Below, piece after piece: positions 48,601 through 57,880 of a stretch of DNA of 64,000 bases. Numbering within the stretch: the stretch's first letter is position 1; each line of letters begins with the position of its first letter. Made by a program: the position numbers and the translations under genes. The stretch covers positions 167,157 to 231,156 of the forward strand of contig JACBWW010000083.1 of the NCBI GenBank assembly GCA_020086605.1. Direction: 5' to 3'. The stretch comes from Lanius collurio (Eukaryota; Chordata; Aves; Passeriformes; Laniidae). A model generated the notes under the pieces. That model saw nothing but the letters and a program-made list of their open reading frames with translations, did no database searches and had not been told where the DNA came from.

Positions 48601-51419
48601 TGTTTGCTTGGTGTCTGCAAATTCCAGGAAACCGGAGACTTATTTCCAACAAAACAGAACAGAAAAAACCTTCAGGTTAGGAAATGGAGACACTGCACAC
48701 ACTGAGATGAGAAAGTGCAATTGAGACCTCTTCTTGGACAGGTCTTTTAGGCCCTTTTGAAGAACAGAAAAGGGATTAAGCTGTGGTTTTGTATTTTTCT
48801 TGGGTGTTAAAGCATAACATCAAGGCACTCATGAATGGGAGTGCTAGAAAAAACAAATGTAAGGTGAATATTCTGTTGCTGGTGCACTTCCCATGCTATG
48901 ACTCTCTGATCTGAACAGGTTTTCCCATTGTGTGTGATTTTGGCTGCTTCAGGAAGCTGTTCTTGCTTGTGTGTGGTTCAGGACACGTAAGGATTCTCAG
49001 ATGATGCAAAATCTGTTTAATGAAGGCAGTGCTCCTTGTGAACATCTTAAACTGATGTAATTGAAAATCGTGTTAACTGGGCCAGGTGGAGTTGGAGGAC
49101 TTGCTCAAGCTGATCTCAAATTGTGTTTCCAGCTGGTAATATTTTAGTCTGCTGTTGCCATCAGTAAGGAGTAAGCAGAGGATGAAATGCATTTTGCTCT
49201 CTTTTGCTAAAGGAAGAGTTTTGCATCCTGTCAGGTTTATTGCTCATGTTTGTTGTTACACAGGAGTTCATTTGCTGTTCTTCCTTGATGGATGGAGCCA
49301 TTGGAATGCAGAACAGTCCCAGGAAAATAAGGCTCCTCCTGGGCTCAATGCAGCTTTTCTTTGCACCAGAGCCTCCCTCTTAGAGGCAAAAATAAAGGAA
49401 TGCCCAGTGAGTTTGTGTTCTGGCCTGTAGTAACCAACACAGCATCAACAGATGAGATGGGCCCTGTTTGTGCCATTTTTAAGTGGAAGGAATACAAATA
49501 TATTGGATGAACTGGAACCACAGCTTGCACCAGCTATGCCTGTGCATGTGAACTGTGTTTTGCAGAAGAATAATTATATGTGAAGTAAACAACAGTGGGG
49601 AAAAATGGCTATTATGCCCCAATTGCAGAATTCTGGATGGAGGATCTTACTCGGGTGGTGGGATTTTGAGTTTTGATTTGGGCTTATTTATTTATTTATG
49701 TTTCTGTAGCTCACATGTATTAAAAAGTTTTTGGAATAACCTGTCAAAGATAGAGAGGAACTCAAAACTGACATCTCATCTTTTATGGCCCATTGATCAT
49801 AAAATATGGATTACCTACATAGTAGGGCTTTTATCCAAGTTTTTTTGAAGTTCTGCCTTTTGGCACCTGGTCTTTCTGGCCTTCTGTTCAACCGATCTGA
49901 GAACTTCTCCTGACTAATGCATCAGTTTCTAGAACAGCTGGTTTTAGAACCAAATCCTATGATATTATTTGCTGTAGAAACTTGCCAGCAGAACTGTTAC
50001 TGGAAGAGATACCTGGTACAGTTATTTCAGCCAGAGCCTGTTCTGCTCCTTGCCTGTTGCAGCATTCTTGAAAAGGCTGGGGCTGGGCAGAGAGGGATCC
50101 CTTGTTTGTCTTGTCCTGATGTAGGTGGGATAAAGCCACAACACGAGGCTGGTCCTTCTCATGGACAGAGTCAAGAGGAAATGAACTCCTGTTGTGCAAT
50201 CTGAGGCAGGAATAAAAAAGTGCAGGAAACCTCCAGTGCAGGGGCTGAGACTGCTGAGGAAGCACAGGAAACGTTTCACCTGGAGATACACCAGAGCATG
50301 TGATAATTCTGCAGCCCTGGGAGCCCTCCAGAATAGCTTGATTGAGAGCAAGCCTGGGAATAAGGGAAAAACCCTGCAAAGATGCAGTAGGAAGACAGTT
50401 GTTTACAAATCCCCTTTATTTCTGAACTCTCTCACTCATTTTTAATTCTCCCCATACCAAAAATTATTTGTTCTGTTGCATATTTTCAAAAAACCTGGCA
50501 TTTGAGCTTAAAAGCTATTCTGATCTTTTTAGATGTGCTTGTTTTTAAGAAAAGGTCTAGATGGATTTTTGTCAGAGCTCCAACCAAATTGAGCTCCTGT
50601 CAGCGTAATAGGTGCTGACTTGTTTGTCTGTACTCTCAGTGAGTATTGCTGTTTAAAATGCCATTTGAACTTGCTGATATTTTTTCTGGAATTATGAGAC
50701 CAAAGAAATTCGATTTGCAAAAACTGTGGATTTTGGTCTGTAACATAATAGTCCAGAATTTAAATTTTGCTGTTCATCATTGTTAAATGGATGATGGGTA
50801 GATATTGAGCACTCCTGTGTTTGGAGTAAACAGGGAAGTGGAGCTGAGGAGGTTTTGTGAGAGTGCTGAGTGCCCTTCTCATTTGTGCTGCACCAAGTGA
50901 CCCTGAGGGCTGCAGCCTCCCCTGCTCCATTGTTGATCCCCCCCCGAAAGCTCCAGCCTGCACAGGGCTTTGATATCCCTGTTTTGATCCAGTCCCTAAG
51001 CAGTAAACTCAGAGCTGTATCAGAAAACTCTTTGGTCAAAGAGGGGTCAATTGCTGAGCAGCAGCAGGTTCAAACCTCCAAGAGCTGCAGGCAGGGTGGG
51101 ATCAGCCTGTCCCGTGGCTCAGAGGAGCCCAAACAAGGAGCCTGTGGGGATTTTACATTTTTTGGTGCATCTGTTGCTGATACCATGAACATTGTCAGAT
51201 CTCTTCTGTTCTTGTAGGCAGTATTCAGAGGTGTGCAGGTCCAGTGCAGTGACTAGTCAGTGTGTTTTGACAACAGCAGGATTAAGAAATGCCTCTTCTG
51301 CACTTACAAACACAGGAATGTTCTGCAGCTTCTCTCCATGGTGTACCTTTGCATTCCCATCACTGGGGACACTTTGTAGTTTCCAAAGGAGATGGACTTC
51401 AAAGGTGGAATTTCCTCCA
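45638..51419. other. Unannotated unique sequence
   Basis: Mixed sequence with GC-richer patches at 45810-46150, 46830-46880 and 48040-48570, and AC-rich simple sequence near 47210-47290. A single undetermined base lies at 45812. Frames up to 154 codons lack domains and overlap on both strands. No gene is supported. Confidence 0.5.
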
Positions 51420-51479
51420 AGATGAGGACAAGGTCATTGCTCTGTCCCAGCACCTCGATGTGAGTTGTTCAGCAAAATA

Positions 51480-51640
51480 TATTTTCTGTTGGAAAAAATG
51501 CCAGTTATTAGGTTCTTCCAGGTCTTTGATAAGTGCTTTAATCACTGGACCAAATCTCTCATGCTGGGCCTTAGGGAAAGTGTCAGTAATTACAATTAGT
51601 AGGATGCTTCCTAAAGAGATTGAGAGCTCTTTAGCTTCAG
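51480..51640 (-). other. Possible tRNA-derived SINE relic
   Basis: On the minus strand the words TGGTCCAGTGATTAAAGCAC (51532-51552) resemble the D-arm and A box of a tRNA-derived SINE head. The expected B box downstream is only weakly suggested. The piece sits just left of an old CR1 copy. The call is tentative and could be chance similarity. Confidence 0.22.
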
Positions 51641-51742
51641 TCTTCAGGCACACCGTGATAGCTCAGAGAGCCCGAGCAGGTATTCAGCCCAACGCTGGCA
51701 ATAATGAGCTGGAGACTGGACTCCCTTCGGTGGTCTTTGTAG

Positions 51743-51983
51743 TAAAAGCTCTGGAATCCCTTGCCTCAGGAGGCTCTGGGTGTGAAGACTTTACACAGGT
51801 TCAGAGAGAACTGTACTAATTCTTGGAGGAAAAATAAATCATTACAGTCTGCTGGATACAGAAATGCTTAAGAAGCTCCTGAGCTGCAGCTTGTTGTCTT
51901 ACTGGTGAAGACATCAAATATCTGACTTTGTCAGTGAGGAGACACTGAGCTAAGTAGGTCAGTGTGGCTGTTCTTGCATTCCT
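51743..51983 (+). mobile_element. Old CR1 LINE, 3'-end fragment
   Basis: Plus-strand match in order to the 3' region of older, reptile-type CR1 families: CTGGAATCCCTTGCCTCAGG, AGGCTCTGGGTGTGAAGACT, TTTACACAGGTTCAGAGAGA, CTTGGAGGAAAAATAAATCA, then after a decayed middle GAGACACTGAGCTAAGTAGG, GGTCAGTGTGGCTGTTCTTG and a terminal CATTC. It is more diverged than the copies at 9.2 and 42.0 kb, which fits an older insertion. It has no coding capacity. Confidence 0.75.
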
Positions 51984-52632
51984 GGTGTGTTTATTAGGGA
52001 GAGCAGTGAAGCCAACATGAGTCTGCCATATCACAGGTGAGAGCCTCATCTGCAAGATTTACAGTCTGTTTGTGTGGGCTGCAAGATGTTTTTGCAAAAC
52101 ATTTCTAAGCTGTCCAGCTCTTTGTTTCTCATTTAACTGAATTCTTGTTTTCTAGTCAACCTTCCCCTTAAGCAAAAAAAAAAAAAAAAAAAAAAGAAAA
52201 GGTGTGGAAGGAAACTCATGGATGATAAATAATGGCTTGATGGTGAGGCTCAGTGAATGTGCAGTAGAGCAACTTTGTAAATCGGGAAATAAATGCTATT
52301 TTATTATACTTTCGATGTAGAAGAGGCAGGGAAAAATGAGAGAGTGAGGACAAAGAGAAGCAGGCAATTATTTCTTAGAAAGAGGCATAATAGGCAATCC
52401 TCTGATGGGTGCTGAGCTTTCCCCTCCCTGCTGCAGTGCCTCCCTGAGCTGCTGTGGCTGTCCCAGGGCCTCCTGGGCAGGAGGACCTGCCTGGGTTCCG
52501 TTTGGCAGTGCTTTGGTGTGTGGAGGGCACGCGGTGCCAGCCTGGCACGGGCAGCGCTGCCGGCCCCGAGCTCACACAGATTCTCTGTAACCCCAACCCT
52601 GGCTGCTCCCTGCCACAGGCCTGTAAAACACA
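51984..52632. other. Unannotated sequence before the minisatellite
   Basis: Unique DNA with a 22-A run at 52174-52195 and a GC-richer patch at 52420-52580. Nothing else recognised. Confidence 0.5.
52174..52195. repeat. Poly-A run
   Basis: Twenty-two consecutive A. No AATAAA or recognisable cDNA body precedes it, so a processed pseudogene is not supported. Confidence 0.88.
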
Positions 52633-52810
52633 TCAAAATCACCCTCTTGGAGGTGTCCCAGCACAGGCTTTTCTGGGAATTTGAGATGTTCCAGCGTGAT
52701 GCTGGCAGAGAAGTCAAAATCACCTTCTTGGATGAGTGGTCCCAACCCCTTTGGATCCTTCCGAGGCATTTCTGTTAATTTGAGGTGTTCCAGCCTGGTG
52801 AGGTGGCAGA
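52633..52810. repeat. Diverged duplication flanking the minisatellite
   Basis: Two diverged copies of a roughly 80-100-bp unit. TCAAAATCACCCTCTTGGA at 52633 recurs as TCAAAATCACCTTCTTGGA at 52714. TTCTGGGAATTTGAGATGTT at 52671 recurs as TTCTGTTAATTTGAGGTGTT at 52770, in each case followed by CCAGC and GGCAGAG. The second copy abuts the first minisatellite unit. Confidence 0.8.
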
Positions 52811-53878
52811 GAGCTGCTGAAGGGCTAACCCATTGAGCTGCTGAAGGGTTAACCCACTGAGCTGCTGAAGGGTTAACCCACTGAGCTGCTGAAGGGCTTT
52901 AACCCATGGATGTGCTGAAGGGGTTCGACCCATTGAGCTGCTGAAGGGTTTAACCCATGGATGTGCTGAAGGGTTAACCCATTGAGCTGCTGAGGAGGTT
53001 TAACCCATGGGTGTGCTGAAGGGGTTCGACCCATTGAGCTGCTGAAGGGTTAACCCATTGAGCTGCTGAAGGGGTACAACCCATGGATGTGCTGAAGGGT
53101 TTAACCCATGGATGTGCTGAAGGGGTTTAACCCATTGAGCTGCTGAAGGGGTTCAACCCATGGATTTGCTGAAGGGTTTAACCCATGGATGTGCTGAAGG
53201 GGTTCAACCCACTGAGCTGCTGAGGGGTTAACCCATGGGTGTGCTGAAGGGTTAACCCACTGAGCTGCTGAAGGGTTAACCCATTGAGCTGCTGAAGGGT
53301 TAACCCATTGAGCTGCTGAAGGGATTTAACCCACTGAGCTGCTGAAGGGTTAACCCATTGAGCTGCTGAAGGGATTTAACCCACTGAGCTGCTGAAGGGT
53401 TAACCCATTGAGCTGCTGAAGGGTTAACCCATTGAGCTGCTGAAGGGATTTAACCCATTGAGCTGCTGAAGGGTTAACCCATTGAGCTGCTGAAGGGGTA
53501 CAACCCATGGGTGTGCTGAAGGGATTTAACCCATTGAGCTGCTGAAGGGGTTCAACCTATGGATTTGCTGAAGGGTTTAACCCATGGATTTGCTGAAGGG
53601 TTTAACCCATGGATGTGCTGAAGGGGTTTAACCCACTGAGCTGCTGAAGGGGTTCAACCCATTGAGCTGCTGAGGAGGTTTAACCCATGGATGTGCTGAA
53701 GGGATTTAACCCATTGAGCTGCTGAAGGGGTACAACCCATGGGTGTGCTGAAGGGTTAACCCATTGAGCTGCTGAAGGGGTTCAACCCATGGGTGTGCTG
53801 AAGGGGTTTAACCCATGGATTTGCTGAAGGGGTTCGACCCATTGAGCTGCTGAAGGGATTTAACCTATGGATGTGCTG
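52811..53878. repeat. 24-26-bp minisatellite, about 42.5 units
   Basis: A 1.07-kb tandem array. The basic unit is TGAGCTGCTGAAGGGTTAAC plus CCAT. Units come in two head types, TGAGCTGCTG and GGATGTGCTG (with GGGTG and GGATT variants), and several core types: GGGTTAACCC (24 bp), GGGTTTAACCC (25 bp), and GGGATTTAACCC, GGGGTTTAACCC, GGGGTTCAACCC, GGGGTACAACCC, GGGGTTCGACCC (26 bp). Mixed lengths scramble any reading frame, so it is not coding. Variants are interspersed, with a homogeneous block of 24-bp units near 53210-53480. The simplest core is a 10-bp perfect palindrome. Confidence 0.97.
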
Positions 53879-54811
53879 CCACTTCCCCTGCACTGCTTCT
53901 CTGCCCCCATTCCTCTTCTCTGTTTTCCCATTTAGCTCCCATGCTAATGGTAGGGATTAGAGCACACATATATTCCAGAGGAGAGTTTTTAATGTGGAGT
54001 TCAGTGGTGTTTCATTGCAGTAACATTGTCATTTGTTGGCAAGGAATGGAATGGTTGATGGTGTTGTTTCTGGTGGTGTAAACTATATGTTTATGAACAT
54101 TAGTCATGAGCACAGACCAATTTATCTTATCAAAAAAGGGAAATAAAATCTTGATAAAACCCGCCAGCTTTCAAAGCTCCTTCTGTTCATTGTTTATGTA
54201 TGGTTCTGCAGGCCTGGGTATTTTTAGATTGGTACTCCCAATGAAACCACAAGTTTTGAAAGTTTAAAGAATGCATTAATACATCTTTATTGAGATCATC
54301 TTTGCTCCTCTTTGTTCCAGTTTCTTTGCATCTACTCATTTGGCAAACTTAAAACTTTTTATCTATTTTGCTCAGCTTAACATACTTTTTTTCCCGTCTT
54401 CAGATATATAAATTTTGTAATGTAGTAGCAGAGTTTGCAGAAAAAAAGAAAGAAGAAAAAATAGTTTATTGATTCAGAATGACTTGGAATATGAACCTTG
54501 CCATTTGCTTGGCTAAACTACATCACAAGAAAGTATTTTTCTTACTTATACTGACCACTTCAGTGTGCTATTTGCTCAGAATTCTCTTCTTAAGCTTGAG
54601 CAGGAGTTTTTTATTTTTATCACCTCCTCTTCATTTTCCCCAGGAGCATTGTTAGCCTACCAAGCCGTGATGATTTCCATGAAATGCCATAATCAGTGAA
54701 AAATGACCCTGTCCAAGTCTCAAGGTGATGTCAGAAACGTTGTGTGCATTTCCTGAGGGAGATCTGTTAAAAGCAGTGCTGTGTACCCGTGAAACCCACC
54801 CCGGAGGGTGT
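53879..54811. other. Unannotated sequence, possible conserved tract at right end
   Basis: AT-rich DNA. The last part, about 54640-54800, is complex and motif-rich (GTTAGCCTACC, TGATGATTTCCATGAAATG, AAAAATGACCCTG). It runs directly into the Gypsy fossil and might be conserved with it. No gene. Confidence 0.4.
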
Positions 54812-55230
54812 TTATTTGGTTACCCCGGCCACTGAGGGATAAGAGCAGTCAAATTCAGCAGCGTAAAGAGGCTCCATCAAAACCCATCTGTTGGAGCTTT
54901 GTGCCGAAGCCCTTGCAACGCTCACAAGTGTTCGCCACGCAAAGGCCACGGGCTTTTCTAGGTCATTTAACATTACAGGAGAAATCACTGCTCTGACCCC
55001 ATATGGTGAAGCATCAGAAGCTAAACAGATTGGCAGGGCAGGGTCAGAATGCACTCTAATCCTTGAGGACATCAGATGCTGTTTAGCCAATTCAAAGCAG
55101 CTTGACATTCCTTTCACCAGGGATACTTTATTTCCCTGCAATGGTTCTGTCACAAAAACTAACTGCAGCAGACAGATTTGATATGAATTTCCTGAAGTAG
55201 TTTCTGAAGAGGTGGACAGGGTTTAATTCT
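54812..55230 (-). mobile_element. Ty3/Gypsy retrotransposon fossil (RT end and RNase H)
   Basis: A minus-strand remnant of a Ty3/Gypsy pol gene. From high to low coordinate it shows a cPpLqk-like stretch near 55225, then the thumb motif NYFRKFISNLS at about 55175-55202 (family form NYY.KF.PNLS). After one frameshift near 55155 come PLQGNKVSLVKGM and FELAKQHL, the segment that links reverse transcriptase to RNase H. Next is the RNase H signature LASDASPYGVRAVIS with its conserved Asp, and KPVAFAWRTL, where the usual Ser of FASRTL is Trp. The rest of RNase H, integrase, gag and LTRs are not seen. The second frame stays open for over 113 codons. The element is inactive. Confidence 0.82.
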
Positions 55231-57639
55231 AATATATATTGTGCTTTAGTTGGTTCCTACAACAAACTGCATGGCTTGGAAGTGGAATAAATCTCGGGCT
55301 CTTGCAGTTTTTCCTGAACACGTTGCTGGGTCATGAGGGAAGAGATTATGTGCTTTGGAGGGTTGTGGTTTAGTAGTCAAATCACAGAGGTGATAGATAG
55401 ACCTCCTACATTCTATTTTCATAAGTATTATTTGCTATGAATAAAAATCCCATTGCACTTCCTCTGACTTCACTCGTGCACTGCACAGCGTGGAGTGAAA
55501 AAGTGGAGCTGCAGAGAGGGAGGGACCCCAGGAGACTCCCTGGGCCCTTCTCCTTCTGCAAGATGGAATCGAAGCACAAAGAGATGCTGGCAAAACTCAC
55601 ACTGAAAGATCTCTAATGATAGTAACTTCACACCTTCCCTAAGCAATCTGTTCCAGGGCTGCAATAATGTAATTTTTTTAGGCTGGCTTTTTAGCTCTTT
55701 TAACCATGAAAACAATGTGGTACAGTGCAGGAAGGAAATGAGGAAATGGGTGGATTTTGCATGGAGAATCATTGAAGTTATTTCTTCCTAGACAGCACAA
55801 ATGTTCCTTCTCTTCCCCTCTATTGTTGTGGTAAAGTATCCAACCAGACCTACCAGTACTTTAGTGTGTGTGCATGAGTGTGAATGCATACCAAAAAATA
55901 TATATATATTTATAAAACTGTAATGCCATCAACGTTATTTAGAAAAAAAAGTGTTAAAATTGTTGGAGATTTTATATCCCTGAAGCTGAAGGATTAGGGA
56001 TATAGAGATTCTATTTCTAGCAGTTCTCTGCCAAAATTTGAGCTGTTTTGTTTGTACATCTCTTGTCTTCACCTTTAGAGATGATCTAACACTTCGTGCT
56101 GTTGTGGAATATTACAGTCTGACATTTGTGGTGTGTTTTGTTCTTCTACTTCTCCTTTCATAGCAACTTCTCAATGGTTTTGCTTTACTTTTGTCTGGTT
56201 GGATTTATCAGGCCAAAATTATATTCTCTAAATATAACAGAATTGTATTTACTGTTAAATAGCTGTGTTAATCCATATTTAAAGTCATTTCACATGGAAC
56301 ATACTTATTTAAAGGTGTGTTTTAATGGTATTTCTTTTTCCTCTTGTGTATTTAGAGTCTCCTTTATCAAATTCATCAATTTTGAGTTGTAACTCCTCAG
56401 GAGAAGTTTCCTTCAATACTGATCAGGCTGGAATTGCAGCTTGAGGTGTATTTACCATGAATGCACCATGAATAAATCTGTATATGAGCTCATGGTACAA
56501 TTATTCATATCAATGGTTTACAAATTGACCTGTGGAATTATTGCATATTTTTTGGAGTGCACTTGTGGTTGGAGAAGAATCTCAGCTTTTCATGTTATTC
56601 AGCTTGAAATACAGGGTTATTTAGCTCAGACACTTCAGAATTTCCTTTAATCTTCACAAATGACTGTGTTTCCTAGAGCATCATTGATCATCCATCTCTA
56701 AAATTGTTCCTCCTTTTAATGACTGTTGCTCTTTGTCCCCTCCCTGTTTTTCTTCATTGTACATTCATTTGGATATACTCATTCTCTGATAGGTTTGTAT
56801 CCCCTCCCTTTGGAAACAAGGTTTTCACTTAGTTTCTTTTTGCTTTTTAGTTTTACTGTAAAGACTGAGTCCAACCATAAATCTTAGAATTTCAGCTATC
56901 CTAGATTATTTTTTCCCCTTCTAATTATCTGCTAGTAAAACAGAAAAAAAACCCAGCAGCAATTTTGGCCAAGGCTCAGATATCAAACTCTCTCCTATCC
57001 TCTATTTCAGGCTTTCTTTAACACATTAAACAACTTGTTCAATAACATCCCTCCAAAAAAAGTCCGACATGGCCCAGTATTTGATCTTCCTTTGTGCCTG
57101 CTGTGCCTGCTGCCTTCAGCAGGTATCCCATTGGTGCTGCTGCACTCAGCTCCCCAGACTGCCCCAGGAGCAGGGCTCCTCCAAAAGCTGCTCACACCCA
57201 GGAGCAGCACAAGAATGTAAAACACCACTCAGTGTTCCTGGTCTCCTTCTGGTAAATAAGGGTTTGTCTGGTTTTTTTTCTCCAGGAGTCATTAGTAGAC
57301 CTGTATCCTCAAACAGTCATTTCCCATTTCAGGTTGTTTTATTTTATAATTCCGTGCCAGGAAAATTGGTTTAAATCCTTGGCTTGCTCAGATGATGTTT
57401 AAATTTTAATCTGCAGTGAATAACAAGTGAGGAATTCTTTTGTTATCTGTCAGCATTTTATATTATCCAGTGGGAATCTTGAGCTGCTTCACAGGAGACC
57501 CATCTATTTTACTGTTCTTCTCATTATGCCAATCAAAAAGTCACTTCTGATAGTAAGAAGAGCCACACATTTTTGGTTGATTCACAGAAGAAAATGAGCC
57601 TTCCCTACTCCCTCCCATGAAGTTTTAGTTCTAAGAATT
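55231..57639. other. Unannotated unique AT-rich sequence
   Basis: AT-rich DNA with a short TA repeat near 55900. Short frames on both strands, no domains. Nothing else recognised. Confidence 0.5.
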
Positions 57640-57880
57640 TCTGAACAGAACCTTCAGTGAGTTACCTTTTAAGTCAGATTTTAATTAGTTGATGTAATAA
57701 CTATTGACTTTTCTTTAGGGATATGCCAGTATTATTGATATGACAATTAAAAGCAGAAGGATTAGTCTATTAAAGAAGTACTAATTGACTTTTGTCTTAC
57801 CAGGCTAAATGATTTAGAGCTGATTGGTCACAATAAAGTGAGCTGTAGCTGTAATTAGTGAACTCAGGATTTCACTTCTT
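57640..57880. promoter_or_regulatory. Candidate conserved element with homeobox/SOX-like sites
   Basis: AT-core motifs are dense here: TTAATTAGTTGATGTAATAA, ATGACAATTAAAAG, TACTAATTGACTTTTG, GATTGGTCACAATAAAG (inverted CCAAT followed by a SOX-like ACAAT) and TGTAATTAGTGAACTC. Sequence of this texture is often deeply conserved near developmental genes. Inferred from motifs; untested. Confidence 0.3.

Noticed and set aside
52100..52195. Processed pseudogene with poly-A tail
   Set aside because: No polyadenylation signal or recognisable cDNA precedes the A run.
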